Shown here in pieces: positions 18,758-28,332 of a stretch of 64,000 nt of DNA. A program made the translations under genes and the position numbers. Every line of letters starts with the position of its first letter. Positions within the stretch are counted from its first letter, which is position 1. This DNA comes from Bacillus sp. ISL-18 (GTDB lineage Bacteria; Bacillota; Bacilli; Bacillales; Cytobacillaceae): positions 1-64,000 of the forward strand of contig NZ_JAGGQG010000005.1 of the NCBI RefSeq assembly GCF_018613415.1, read 5' to 3'. The notes under the pieces were generated by a model. It did not search any database and was not told the DNA's origin. It worked only from the letters and a program-made list of their open reading frames with translations.

Positions 18758-19045
18758 TTGGGCAAACAAAGGTGTGAATCATGTGGATATGAATTTAGTA
18801 GAAAAGAAATTCGAAAGGATGCACTAAAGTTTTTCAATAAGCCATTAGTTTGTAAAAACTGTGGGTTAGAACATCAATTAACATTGTTGACTTGGCTATT
18901 ACCAAGAATTTTATTTACAGTATTTCCAGTATCTATTTTCCTTTATCCAAATATAAAAGCTGTAATTTTAACACTAATGATTATAACTATTCCTTTAGAT
19001 TTACTGCTTTATCCTTTCTATTCAAAATACAGAGCAAAAAAATAA
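18758..19045 (+). CDS. TIGR04104-type CxxC membrane protein
   Basis: The protein begins GKQRCESCGYEFSRKEI, has a second CKNC about 23 residues later, and ends in two hydrophobic helices. This CxxC-20-CxxC layout is typical of a small Bacillus membrane family (TIGR04104). Family members start close to the first CxxC, so I favour the TTG at 18758, nine bases after GAGAGG, over the ATG at 18749 or 18734. It opens a row of four plus-strand genes. The function is unknown. Confidence 0.65.
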   Translation: MGKQRCESCGYEFSRKEIRKDALKFFNKPLVCKNCGLEHQLTLLTWLLPRILFTVFPVSIFLYPNIKAVILTLMIITIPLDLLLYPFYSKYRAKK

Positions 19046-19078
19046 TTAAATAAACTTTAATAAGAAAAGGTGTATTTT

Positions 19079-19321
19079 ATGTGGCTTGATGTTATTGAAA
19101 TTTTTGTATTTATTTTAATTTTAGGATCACTGACTCTTCCCTTTAAAATCTTTAAAATTAGTGAAAAGAAGAAGAACCTCGTGTATTTATGCCTTATTGT
19201 ACTTATAGGCTTTATTTTTTTTACAGACAAGTCAGAAAATGTTAATCACAAATTACCTATTTTTCTGGGATTGTATCTAGCTGCTACTGGATTAGTAAGG
19301 AAACTAAAACAAAGGAAATAA
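19079..19321 (+). CDS. Small membrane protein, about 80 aa
   Basis: There are three hydrophobic stretches (about residues 4-22, 36-52 and 58-75) and a basic C terminus. The ATG at 19079 follows AAAGG at a reasonable distance. It lies between the CxxC membrane protein and the DUF4304-like gene, with short gaps, so co-transcription is likely. The family is not recognised. Confidence 0.5.
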   Translation: MWLDVIEIFVFILILGSLTLPFKIFKISEKKKNLVYLCLIVLIGFIFFTDKSENVNHKLPIFLGLYLAATGLVRKLKQRK

Positions 19322-19348
19322 AATACATTCCTAATGTGGGGGATGAAA

Positions 19349-20074
19349 ATGAGTTTATTATTAACTAAAGCTTATAAAGAAGTTTTCAAAGATTATTCAG
19401 AAAGTTTAGGATTCAAACTGAAGGGTTCCCTGTTCATCAAAGTAGTGGGTAATTACGAGATTATACAAACCAATTATTTATTTAAAAGCAGTCCTATTGA
19501 TTTCACACTAAACATTGGAATATTTCCTTTTTGTATAAAGAATGACAAGGTCTTATTAAGAGAAGGAAACTTTAGACTTGATGATTTTTTAGCCAATGCT
19601 GATAACTGGGAATTTGACAGGCTAAATTACACAAAGACAGTTTCTGTTGTAATTGATGTATTATCTGTTTTCCAAAAGCATGTTGCTCCTGTTCTTGAAG
19701 AGGTAACAGATCTTAAAACGTATTTGGACTTAATAAATAATCATGAGTTAAAGAAATATGGTGAAGTGCTTTGGAATGTTGATAAATTGTACACTTACCT
19801 TAAACTAGGGGATTATGACACAGTAAATTTAATCATAGATGATTTAGAAAAAAATACTTTAGATGTTGCTGAAACTAATAAAGTCTTCTACTCCAGTAAA
19901 GATGAGTATGAGGAATATATAAAAATGCTGAAAGAAGGGTTAATCCCTTTTTATGAAATCAGAAAAGCAATTAAAGAGAGAAATAAGGATTTCCTTAATT
20001 CCGTTATTTTAAAAAATGAGAATGATACTAAAAAACTTCTAAAAAATTTTGGTTTTAATCAGGAGTTATTTTGA
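19349..20074 (+). CDS. DUF4304-like soluble protein, possible immunity protein
   Basis: This is about 241 aa starting at the ATG at 19349 with GGGGG seven bases upstream. The first 100 residues (KAYKEVFKDYSESLGFKLKG, then FIKVVGNYEIIQTNYLFKSS) resemble DUF4304 domains, where a protein recognises a peptide or nucleic-acid partner. DUF4304 proteins are often found beside polymorphic toxins. The C-terminal part is helical. It is followed immediately by 20076-20381, whose start is two bases after this stop. Assignment is moderate. Confidence 0.5.
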   Translation: MSLLLTKAYKEVFKDYSESLGFKLKGSLFIKVVGNYEIIQTNYLFKSSPIDFTLNIGIFPFCIKNDKVLLREGNFRLDDFLANADNWEFDRLNYTKTVSVVIDVLSVFQKHVAPVLEEVTDLKTYLDLINNHELKKYGEVLWNVDKLYTYLKLGDYDTVNLIIDDLEKNTLDVAETNKVFYSSKDEYEEYIKMLKEGLIPFYEIRKAIKERNKDFLNSVILKNENDTKKLLKNFGFNQELF

Positions 20075-20075
20075 T

Positions 20076-20381
20076 ATGAAAGATAAAGAATACATTGACA
20101 CTGAAAATTATACGGGGAACCATTTACATATAGACAATTTTAAAGATGAATTTTCCTCTTATTTAGAGGCAATTGCTTTAGAGAGACAAGATAAAACAAT
20201 GGATTTGTTTTTTTATGATTTTGAAAGCAAACAAGAGTATACGGCAATATTTGAAAATACTAAGCATTACTATTATGATTACTTTGGCGTATTTTTAGGA
20301 AATATCAAAACTGAGCAGCAAGCATATTCTATGTTTCAAAATTGGGTAGAAACAGTGTTACTTCCTTACAGGGGTAGGTGA
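20076..20381 (+). CDS. Hypothetical acidic protein, about 101 aa
   Basis: The likely start is the ATG at 20076, after CAGGAG that lies within the end of the previous gene. This points to translational coupling. The protein is acidic and aromatic-rich (DLFFYDFESKQEYTAIF, HYYYDYFGVFLG). The composition fits small immunity-type proteins, but no family is recognised. Confidence 0.5.
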   Translation: MKDKEYIDTENYTGNHLHIDNFKDEFSSYLEAIALERQDKTMDLFFYDFESKQEYTAIFENTKHYYYDYFGVFLGNIKTEQQAYSMFQNWVETVLLPYRGR

Positions 20382-20474
20382 ATAAATATATTTCTATATT
20401 TAGGATGGAGAATTTTTATCCTAAGCTCATCTCTATATAAAAAAAGGATTATTTAACTCTAAGGAGATGGAATT

Positions 20475-20920
20475 ATGACTCAATATCTTTATATTGCATC
20501 ACCATTGAGATTACCTAAAGGGTCTTTTGGTTCAACCCCTATTTCTTCAGAACAACCAAATGTCTTTAAAGATGAATAGACTTTGCTGAGTTGTATTTTG
20601 AAAATAATTATGAAAGTAAAACTAAAAGAAAATTTTCTTATAGTCCACACTTTTCATTTGAATATCAAGTTGCTGCCATGTCTGAACGCATCCCTTTAAA
20701 GCATAGAGAAAGAGGGGTTGCTATAGAGAGAAAGTGTTTAAAAATACTGCATTCTTACCTAGAAGATGCAATACAAGCTAGGGGGGTTTTAGAATATTTT
20801 ACTTCTTTAAGTGGGAAAGAACATTGGCATATCTCAAACAGGAGAAAAATTAGTTGGAGTGAAATAAAAACACCTTATGACCTAGTACTAGATGACATGG
20901 AGTTTTGGGAGATTACATAA
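20475..20920 (+). pseudogene. Frameshifted hypothetical protein of an immunity-type cluster
   Basis: An ATG at 20475, preceded by AAGGAGATGG, starts MTQYLYIASPLRLPKGSFGS and stops after 34 codons at KDE. A one-base change restores IDFAELYFENNYESKTKRKF through to EFWEIT at 20920. The full protein would be about 148 aa. Proteins starting in this way occur in Bacillus near secreted toxin and immunity genes, from memory. Here it is broken by a single frameshift near 20577. Confidence 0.6.
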
Positions 20921-21066
20921 TAGGACTTTATTATTCTTAGAGGGAGTAAAATTGATGGTCAAAAAAACTTTTGAATTAATAAATGAAACAGTGTTGCTCA
21001 AAGGCTGACAAGAGGATACCCTTCTGTTCTTTTGTTAACGAATGGGTAAGTTGAAGAAAATTAGTT

Positions 21067-21100
21067 AAAAAAGGGAAACATCTGTAAGTTCCCCTTTTTC
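21067..21100 (-). terminator. Terminator
   Basis: The stem AAAAAGGGAAAC / GTTCCCCTTTTT lies just after the methyltransferase remnant. Confidence 0.6.
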
Positions 21101-21112
21101 GTATTAACCTTT

Positions 21113-21688
21113 TTAAATTTTTAACATGGAGTTAGCATTTACCTGAAATTCATATGGAACTTTAACCTCTTCCACAGAACATCCTTTTTTATCAAGATAA
21201 CTGATTATTTTCTCTAAATGTTTATAACGTTTTCCTTCCAAATCCACTAAAGGAAAAATGCGAATTTCTTCCTTGGTAACTCTTAATAATTCATCTAAAG
21301 TGTCAGTATGAAATTCATAATCTAATCGGTCAGCGTACATAAAAAGAAAAAGGGCAGAAAGAAGAACATCAAATTCTCCATCCTTAAAGGGTAATGACGG
21401 TAATGTGACAGGAACGTACCTTTGACTTGATTGTTTCATATCCTTTGCACAATCATTTAAAGCACTTAGGCGATGTTTTCTAAGCCCCTCTATATCATTA
21501 AAATAATCCCAAATATAATTAGTTTTTGCTGTTTCCATATGTTCCATCGCATGTTCAACATCCTGTATGCCTTTATCATAAAGATCTTCATTAGAATGAT
21601 AATATGCAATATCGGCAACTGTTATATTTAACCCTGATGCATTGCCAACAGCAGTAAAAGAACAGGCCCCAGCTGGACAATCCAGGTT
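21113..21688 (-). pseudogene. Class I SAM-dependent methyltransferase, N-terminally truncated
   Basis: The frame is open from 21688 and reads NLDCPAGACSFTAVGNASGL, the SAM-binding motif I loop, followed by a motif II-like ITVADIAYYH. Later come FKDGEFDVLLSALFLFMYAD (motif IV/V region) and EEIRIFPLVDL. The residues before motif I are missing. The stop codon of the phasin gene stands exactly where they should be, in the same frame. A deletion has thus fused the phasin end to the middle of this gene. Translation could only start internally at 21547, without the SAM loop. Confidence 0.7.
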
Positions 21689-22201
21689 CTACTTAAACAA
21701 ATTAAATGCTATTTTTGTGTTGGAATCAAATAAATCCGTATATCCTTTTTGTGCAGTTTTAAATTGATTTAAAACCTCAACACGAAACTTTTTTTGCTGT
21801 TCGATATGATATTTATATGATTGTTGATACTGTTCTTGTGACTGAATTAATAAATTTAAACTTTCTTTGTATGGAGTCGAGGTTAACTGTTGAACACGGT
21901 TATGTATTTCATCTAGTTGTGCATTCCACTTTTCGAAAGTTTCGCTTGCTTGTTCCCCGAAAACTTTTTCAACATTGTTCTGTACATAATCGCGAGCTTC
22001 TTCAATTAATTTTTTCTGTTGTTCCTGTATTAAGTCCATGCCGCCAGCAATTTTCTCCAATGATTCTATTTGTGTTGTAAATGCTTGAAACAAAAGATTT
22101 TCTATCTCTTCTTGAGATGCGGTCACCTTGTCCAAACTGTTGGTCCAAATGTTTAATAGGGATTCACCAAAATTAGTAACGAATTCATTGTTTAATTCCA
22201 T
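21689..22201 (-). CDS. phaP: PhaP-like phasin (PHA granule-associated protein)
   Basis: This 170-aa helical protein has no cysteine and many Gln/Glu residues. It includes NFGESLLNIWTNSLDKV, then FTTQIESLEKIAGGMDLIQ and VQNNVEKVFGEQASETFEKW. The length and layout resemble the Bacillus megaterium/cereus type of PhaP, which coats polyhydroxyalkanoate granules. AGGAGG lies eight bases before the ATG. No other pha gene is in the window. A generic coiled-coil protein is the alternative. Confidence 0.55.
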   Translation of the reverse strand: MELNNEFVTNFGESLLNIWTNSLDKVTASQEEIENLLFQAFTTQIESLEKIAGGMDLIQEQQKKLIEEARDYVQNNVEKVFGEQASETFEKWNAQLDEIHNRVQQLTSTPYKESLNLLIQSQEQYQQSYKYHIEQQKKFRVEVLNQFKTAQKGYTDLFDSNTKIAFNLFK

Positions 22202-22456
22202 TATAAAAACCTCCTAATGAATATATAACTATATATGTAAATTACACCTATGTGGGAGGCTTGTCAAATGAATATTATTAAAAGTTCGAAAAATAGAAAT
22301 AATTTGGTGAATCTAAAATGACCTTTTTCGAGGCAATAGAAGTAATTCAAAAATTGTTGATAAGATATTAACTATCACCATGGAAAAAAGCACCAAAATA
22401 AAGACGGTGTGGAAGATATGCTAGAATAACAGATTAGAAATTTGGAGGGATTCATT

Positions 22457-22760
22457 ATGTAGAGAGAATGGTTTAGTCTTTTTGCCATTGCGTTTCTGCT
22501 GGTGTTTAGTTTTGGTATGGTTGTCCCCCCAGAGCCCGCGTCCGCAGAATCCGAGGGATCAGGATCATCTGTTTATGTAAGTACAAGTAGAAGTGGGGCC
22601 ATTCTTAAAAGAGGGAGCAGGGGGCCCTCTGTAACAGAGCTACAGAGAAAACTTACATCAATTGGTTATTACACAAAAGGAATAGATGGGATCTTTGGAG
22701 TCAATACAGCGTGGTTACTTTAGCAGTAGATTTCTCTACCGTTCCTATAATTGATAGAGT
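22457..22760 (+). pseudogene. Secreted peptidoglycan-binding protein, nonsense codon and frameshift
   Basis: After GGAGGG the ATG at 22457 is followed directly by TAG, then by a good signal peptide (REWFSLFAIAFLLVFSFGMV). The mature part carries a peptidoglycan-binding type 1 domain: ILKRGSRGPSVTELQRKL, then IGYYTKGIDGIFGVNT. The frame then changes, because a one-base shift gives VTLAV, the expected next strand. Two lesions make it a pseudogene, probably of a spore cortex or cell wall hydrolase. Confidence 0.7.
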
Positions 22761-23284
22761 TCACCCTGAAGGCATTGCCTCAATTGCATTTCTAAAGAGG
22801 TTAACGAGCATTATCTGTTGGAATAATCCCGTATTACCTTTAATGTAGCATGATTCAGGTTCTGTAGATAATTTAACAATGTTCATGTTAGATTAAGGGC
22901 ACAATAATATTTATTGATTTCTCAATTTCCTTTTTTTAATTAAGGAACTCTATCATTTCTCCTGTAGGTTTTGCAAAAGATAAGTAATGCTAAATGTTTT
23001 AATTAGTCTTTAACAAGTCCCATTACACGATTACTTGGTTGCACTAGTTAATTATATTGTTAGTAACAATAATAATATTGATTTATAAAAAAACTTATAC
23101 TCATATATCGTAATATAAATTAACATATATGTTATTAATAAATTATGTTTTTTTTAGCTTTCCTCGGAAAGTGAGTTATAAAATATTGGGATTCAACTGT
23201 GTAAATCAATAATTATAATAAAATCCTATGTAATTACAAAAGACTTTTAAGGTATGCAAAGAACATAAAAAAGCAATTACAAAA
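22761..23284. other. AT-rich gene-free stretch
   Basis: No intact gene is visible. A run of TTAACATATATGTTAT-type palindromic sequence near 23100-23150 recalls the repeats around the partition locus. Confidence 0.4.
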
Positions 23285-23645
23285 TGAAGTGCACCCCAAA
23301 AGTTAGAGTAAAAACCTTACTTTGGGGTGTATTTTTATGGCCAAATATAATGAGCATTTTAATTAATGCTAGTGAAAGAATATCAAGATGGGAAATTGGG
23401 ATATAACCAGTTAGCTAAGAAAATGGTACGAAAGACAGTACACCAATTTTTAAATGGGTAAAAGCGTACGAAAAGTTCGGTGAGAAAAGATTAAGAAGAA
23501 AGAAAAAAAAAGTGCTTATTCTGTTCAATGTAAGCTGGATGTATTAAGCTATATAAAAAAAACAGGTTCTTCAGGAACGGAAACAGCCCTCCATTTTGGG
23601 TTAACAAACCCTCCTTTGATAGCTTCATGGAAGAGATAGTAAATA
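23285..23645 (+). mobile_element. IS3-family remnant (left end and decayed orfA)
   Basis: It begins with an IS3-type end, TGAAGTGCACCCCAAAAG. A broken OrfA follows in several frames: MAKYNEHF, LVKEYQDGKLGYNQLAKK, TPIFKWVKAYEKFGEK, then KLDVLSYIKKTGSSGTETAL with ASWKR. Several frameshifts are present and orfB is absent. Confidence 0.7.
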
Positions 23646-24055
23646 TTAAGGGGTGCCAACCTTAGATGGTGAAGTTATAGTTCAGGTGTAACTTGAACGG
23701 ATATATTATTATCGGCTAAAGATTGCCGTCTTTAAACCCCCACAAAATTCTAGTGTTTTCCTCATCCTATAGACGGAAACGGAGTGACCGCAAGCTTGAA
23801 GCAAGGGTTCTCGTTAGACTGTTAGTAAAAGAAGCTTATTATTGTGTTAAATAGATTTACTTAATGATATGTTTAGAAAATGCTTAAAAAATTATCCGGA
23901 ATTCGTAAATATCCAAATTCCACTTTCCTGCTGGAGACCAAGAAGACTGTCGTTGAATACAGATCTTATCGTTAAACTAGCATTCCTCATGATACTTGGA
24001 GTATATTAACTAGATATAATAGGTTATATTTGGTGTAAATGAGCAAAAGGAGTGT
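23646..24055. promoter_or_regulatory. Region upstream of rpoA with a possible promoter
   Basis: No gene is seen. A TATAAT at 24016-24021, 35-40 bases before the start codon, is a candidate -10 box; I see no strong -35 at 17-bp spacing. A weak arginine/lysine-rich scrap lies near 23770-23860. Confidence 0.35.
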
Positions 24056-24064
24056 ATGATTCGG

Positions 24065-25003
24065 ATGTTAAAAATAGAAGTGCCAAGAATTGAAAAGGTT
24101 ATGATTAGCCAGGATGCCAAGTATGGAAAGTTTGTCGTTGAACCACTTATGCGAGGAATTGGAACGACACTTGGCAACTCGATACGTCGCATCCTTTTAT
24201 CTTCACTCCCAGGTGCCTCTGTCACTACCATACAAATAGATGGTGTGGAGAATGAATTTTCAACTATTGATGGGATAGAAGAAGATGTAACAACAATCAT
24301 TTTGAACATAAAAAAATTATCTATGAATATTCTCTCTGACGATGAGAAAGAATTGATGATCGATGTACATAGAACCGGTAAAATAACAGCTGCTGATATT
24401 TCTCATGATAGTGATGTAGAAATCTTATTTCCCGATCTACATATTGCCACACTTAAAGAAAATGTACATTTTAGAATGCGTCTAACTGCAAAACGTGGAC
24501 GTGGTTATGTTCCTGCAGAACAAAACAGACGTAAAGTAGGTGTCATACCAATTGATTCCATCTATACACCAGTTTCACGTGCCAGTTATTTAGTTGAGAA
24601 CACTCGTGTAGGTCAATTGGTTAGTTCAGAAAGGTTATATATTGAACTTTGGACAGATGGGAGTTTAGGGCCCAGCGAAGCCATTTCTGAAAGTGCAAAA
24701 GTGTTTAAGGAACATCTTTCTATTTTAGTAGGACTTAATCCTGAATTACAAGATAGCCAAATTGTGTTGGAAAAAGAAGAAGTTTCAAAAGAAAAAGAAA
24801 TTCTTAACCTGACTATTGAGGATTTAGACCTTTCTGTTCGTTCCTTTAACTGTCTAAAACGCAATGGGATTAATACTATTCATGACTTAGCTAATAAGTC
24901 AGAAGAGGATATAAGTAAATTACGGAACTTAGGACAAAAATCTTTAAAAGAGATTATAGATAAAATAGAAAGTTTAGGTATAATCGTACGCAAAGATGAT
25001 TAA
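24065..25003 (+). CDS. rpoA: Second copy of RNA polymerase alpha subunit (RpoA)
   Basis: The protein is full length (312 aa) and collinear with Bacillus RpoA. The assembly domain contains [59 protein letters not shown] and [21 protein letters not shown] linker ([10 protein letters not shown]) leads to the alpha-CTD with [20 protein letters not shown] and [18 protein letters not shown]. The C-terminal domain keeps the RSFNCLKR and LGQKSL surfaces that contact UP elements and activators. It is diverged from the usual Bacillus sequence at many positions. ATG 24065 matches the normal start; an ATG at 24056 is closer to AAAAGGAG. The gene stands alone, outside any ribosomal protein operon, which is unusual. 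Confidence 0.95.
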   Translation: MLKIEVPRIEKVMISQDAKYGKFVVEPLMRGIGTTLGNSIRRILLSSLPGASVTTIQIDGVENEFSTIDGIEEDVTTIILNIKKLSMNILSDDEKELMIDVHRTGKITAADISHDSDVEILFPDLHIATLKENVHFRMRLTAKRGRGYVPAEQNRRKVGVIPIDSIYTPVSRASYLVENTRVGQLVSSERLYIELWTDGSLGPSEAISESAKVFKEHLSILVGLNPELQDSQIVLEKEEVSKEKEILNLTIEDLDLSVRSFNCLKRNGINTIHDLANKSEEDISKLRNLGQKSLKEIIDKIESLGIIVRKDD

Positions 25004-25200
25004 AATTCACCTTTATTTTACTTTTTGTATTCCCACTAAAGCAAAAGTTCTCAGATTCCTTGAAAATTGTATCAAGGGGCGGTAGTTATAAATGATTATT
25101 CTCCTATATTTAAATGGAGTATGACAGTGATATTAAGTATGAATTCCTATATACTGCATGGACCGGGCAATTTTGGTTTTCAAAAAACTTCCAGTTTTAA

Positions 25201-25252
25201 AAAAATGAATGAAAGACCTAAAAATAATTTGTTCTTTCATTCATTTTTTCAT
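25201..25252 (+). terminator. Terminator downstream of rpoA
   Basis: Near-perfect 17-bp stem AAAAAATGAATGAAAGA / TCTTTCATTCATTTTTT. Confidence 0.85.
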
Positions 25253-25360
25253 ATGTCTAATTATTATTATTTAATACCAGTAATGATTAGCACGCAACAT
25301 GTGTTGAATGTGTAGACAAATAGTCTATTTTAAAAATCCTTGAGTTTCTAATTTACTACA

Positions 25361-25392
25361 CAACAAAAGACGACATTGAAGTCGCCTTTGTT
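25361..25392 (-). terminator. Terminator of the transfer operon
   Basis: The inverted repeat around GTCG/CGAC (ACAAAAGACGAC with GTCGCCTTTGTT) overlaps the end of the last transfer gene and is followed by a T-run in the minus direction. Confidence 0.7.
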
Positions 25393-26235
25393 TTATCTTT
25401 TTAATAGAAATCTTCTTGCTACCAGCTTGGTTGTTCCTCCTATAGCTCCAATCATTCCTCTTCCAGAACCCGATGAATACCACATATTTCTAAGGACTGA
25501 CGGACTCTTGATAAGGAGAATACAACATCCCATAAGTAGAAGAAAATTGAGGAATGTAATATTTTCATTGATTAAGATACTTAAGGCTACAACAAATAAA
25601 AAGATTTTCGCAATTATAGTTACTATTTGACTTAATAATTCACGCCACCATACACCCAAATATTCATTATCATCCGCAATGACGGATACACAAGCCAATG
25701 GAGATAATAAATATAAGAACATGATATCTGCATGGAATACTGCAACAGAGAATAAGAAAGCTATAAATGCTACCGCAAATACCGCTAGTAATATAAGTAG
25801 TGCAGCACCTTGAAAATGAAGGGCAGCAAAGTTTCTAGGAACTAACATCTCTTCAATTTTTTCTTTGCTTACCTTGCTTCCTTCTCCAATCATCCAGTTC
25901 CCCATGTTATAGGCGACCTTTTCTAACAAAATCTTCTGAATAAAAGGCATTGCTGGGATCAACAAGGCACTTTTTAAGGTATTAACAATAACGGGTCCGT
26001 AAGAAATGGCATCTCCTGCAGCGTTCCTTGACATGACTTCGACAATTTTATATAAAATGATAGTTACTGCTATTGTAGAGGTTAGCGCAAGCAAGAAATT
26101 ATTGACTGATGTAAAGAACTCGATTTCAGGATTTTGTTTTAATAACAAATCATTACAAATAAGAAGTGACCATTGAATAAAATCCTCCAATATCCCTTGG
26201 ATAGCCTCAACTATTTTTTCCTTAAAATTAAACAA
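25393..26235 (-). CDS. VirB6/TrbL-like polytopic transfer protein
   Basis: This 280-aa protein has about five to six transmembrane segments: near residues 47-68, 87-102, 146-172, 175-196, 207-232 and 237-250. The layout fits TrbL/VirB6-type inner components of Gram-positive type IV systems, which line the DNA path through the membrane. The SPLACVSVIADDNEYLGVWW region is typical of the cytosolic loop of this class. The C terminus is basic (LVARRFLLKR). It is the last gene of the operon, 12 bases after the lipoprotein gene and just before the terminator. Confidence 0.7.
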   Translation of the reverse strand: MFNFKEKIVEAIQGILEDFIQWSLLICNDLLLKQNPEIEFFTSVNNFLLALTSTIAVTIILYKIVEVMSRNAAGDAISYGPVIVNTLKSALLIPAMPFIQKILLEKVAYNMGNWMIGEGSKVSKEKIEEMLVPRNFAALHFQGAALLILLAVFAVAFIAFLFSVAVFHADIMFLYLLSPLACVSVIADDNEYLGVWWRELLSQIVTIIAKIFLFVVALSILINENITFLNFLLLMGCCILLIKSPSVLRNMWYSSGSGRGMIGAIGGTTKLVARRFLLKR

Positions 26236-26247
26236 GATGAATCACTC

Positions 26248-26739
26248 CTATTCAGGATCGGCAACTTTTACGATTTTCCATTTATCCTCTTGTTTTTCTA
26301 GAGTGATTAACTTATGATCAAAACCACTACGTTCTATATCAAAGGTAAATGACTTAGCTGATTCATTAAAGGAAACATTTTTATTCTTAGTATCTTGAGA
26401 AAAAAGTAGATTTGCTTTTGTTCCGCCATTAGATAAATCTTCTGCTTTATTCGTAGTTAAAAGGTAAAGTAACCTACTTTCATCCTTTTCGTTTAAATCA
26501 TCTGATAATGAAGCAGTATTCCTTTCTTTAATTTTCTCCCATGCAATTTGGTTCGCTTCGTCACTTGTTTTTGCTTCAGCTAACTTTTCTTCATCGTCAA
26601 ACGAAGTTAGAACACTATTCATTACCTTTGTTGCCTTTTCTTGTTCCAGCTTTTGATCGAATTGGTTTTCAGTGCCATTGCATGCAACAAGAAAAAAACA
26701 TACCATTAATACAAACATAACCAACGCCTTTTGTTTCAA
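26248..26739 (-). CDS. Transfer-operon lipoprotein, 163 aa
   Basis: The signal peptide ends in the lipobox LVAC with the Cys at residue 20. The mature part is hydrophilic, and its C terminus (LITLEKQEDKWKIVKV) resembles small NTF2-like/DUF4878-type lipoproteins. Its start overlaps the end of the coupling-protein gene by four bases, which indicates translational coupling. It likely helps the transfer channel at the cell surface. Confidence 0.7.
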   Translation of the reverse strand: MKQKALVMFVLMVCFFLVACNGTENQFDQKLEQEKATKVMNSVLTSFDDEEKLAEAKTSDEANQIAWEKIKERNTASLSDDLNEKDESRLLYLLTTNKAEDLSNGGTKANLLFSQDTKNKNVSFNESAKSFTFDIERSGFDHKLITLEKQEDKWKIVKVADPE

Positions 26740-28331
26740 TTTAAAGTGCTCCCTTCCTTGGGTGGATTCTCACTAGGAGTTGAATTCATTTGAGAAAAAA
26801 AGCTCATCGCGAGTTTTTCCTGCATTTCATCCTCTTTTTCAGCTTTCTTTACCTGGTTTTCTAGCAGTTCAACCTCAGTCTTTTTTAAAGCAACTCTCCG
26901 ATCATTCGAATTTATGTACCTTTTGTATTCTTCTTTTCTTACTTCAAACCCGTCTAAAACTTCTTGTGAAGGGTTATTATGATAGACTAATTGACTTACA
27001 TAAAATGAATTCGTTACATTGGGAAACAAGCGATATTGATAAGCTTTTTTAGCCTTTATTGGATGTTTTCCAGTTATTATAATAATGCAATCATCTTTAT
27101 CCATGGTTAGAATCTCATCTTCATTCATTAAGTTCCGTGCTGAATATGAGTAGCTCGATGAAGAAGAGGTACTCGATGATTTCCCTTTTGATTCTGAGGA
27201 TGAACCTGTTTCTACTTTGGCTGTTGTTTTCCCCATTAACTGTGAAAAGTATCTTGCGGTTGTTTCATTTACATTCCCTAAGCAAATTTTTGTTCCACAG
27301 TTTCCTAAAATGGATTCGGCTTGTTCCCGTCCATATTTTTCTTGCAATTGAGTGATGTTTTGAACAATAGTTAATACCCCAATTCCGTATCCACGGCAGG
27401 TTGCTAAGAACCTTTCATAGTCCGGAAACTTCCCCAAGTTTGGGAATTCGTCTAGGATAAAAACCACAGGATGAGGGAGCTTTGCCCTGTTCGTTGCCCC
27501 CACTTTATACAATTCCTGAAACATTTGATTAAAAAACAAATTAATTAGGCCTTCCCATGTGGAATCCATAACTGGAATAATTACATATAAAGCTATTTTC
27601 CTTTTTCCGACATCCCCTAAAAAGAAATCGGAGAAACTCGTAAACCGTGAAACCGAACTGGAAGTAAAGTCACCTATTGTCGTAAGTAAAGAAATAATAA
27701 TGTTTGCGCGAGTTTTTTCTTGGGATTTTTTAAATCCTAACTCATATGCTCTTCTTGCTGGATGCGATTTGTCTAGTCTTAAGAATTGTTCATCTAATTC
27801 ACTGGCACCATCATTGCTCTCCTCTGGATCAAATTCTTGTAAAAAATCCAAAACACCTTTCATGTTGCGTTGATCGGGTGGCAACTCGTGAACGGCATAC
27901 AGGATTAACGCTTTTAACAAGCTAAATTGTGCATTGTACCAAAAATCTTTTCGTTTAGAATCATTTTTAGAAGCAACTATCGCATTTGCTACAGTAGATG
28001 CTTGAATTTCCTCCCTGACATAATCAAATGGATTATAGCGATCAGAATACTCCATTTCTGAAAAATTCACCACATGAACTTCATAGCCTTGCCTTCGTTT
28101 CACTTCAGAAGTCATTTCATAGACCTCACCTTTCGGATCTGTCACCACTAAAGAACATTCCTTTTCGTGTAACACATTAGTTACGACATACCCTTGTGTT
28201 TTGGAAGATCCAGGTCCACCGGCTACAAAGTGGTTTCTGTTTGGAAGGTTTGAATCTGTTGGCTGCACAATAACTGCCTTATTCAAAATACCGGCTATGA
28301 TTCCGTTACTTTTCATGTAATCTGCAGCCAA
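26736..28331 (-). CDS. virD4: VirD4/TraG-type coupling protein, ATPase part
   Basis: This 531-aa ATPase has Walker A GGPGSSKT (residues 38-45), Walker B VVFILDEFPNLG (289-300), and the TraG/VirD4 signatures DPKGEVYE and YNPFDYV. It energises and recruits DNA-protein substrates to the type IV channel. It has no membrane helix. These are encoded separately in the gene immediately upstream (28333-28767). It starts at TTG 28331, after AAGGAGGAG, a few bases from the upstream stop. A serine-rich insert (SSSESKGKSSSTSSSSSYS) lies near residue 390. Confidence 0.9.
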   Translation of the reverse strand: MAADYMKSNGIIAGILNKAVIVQPTDSNLPNRNHFVAGGPGSSKTQGYVVTNVLHEKECSLVVTDPKGEVYEMTSEVKRRQGYEVHVVNFSEMEYSDRYNPFDYVREEIQASTVANAIVASKNDSKRKDFWYNAQFSLLKALILYAVHELPPDQRNMKGVLDFLQEFDPEESNDGASELDEQFLRLDKSHPARRAYELGFKKSQEKTRANIIISLLTTIGDFTSSSVSRFTSFSDFFLGDVGKRKIALYVIIPVMDSTWEGLINLFFNQMFQELYKVGATNRAKLPHPVVFILDEFPNLGKFPDYERFLATCRGYGIGVLTIVQNITQLQEKYGREQAESILGNCGTKICLGNVNETTARYFSQLMGKTTAKVETGSSSESKGKSSSTSSSSSYSYSARNLMNEDEILTMDKDDCIIIITGKHPIKAKKAYQYRLFPNVTNSFYVSQLVYHNNPSQEVLDGFEVRKEEYKRYINSNDRRVALKKTEVELLENQVKKAEKEDEMQEKLAMSFFSQMNSTPSENPPKEGSTLN

Positions 28332-28332
28332 A

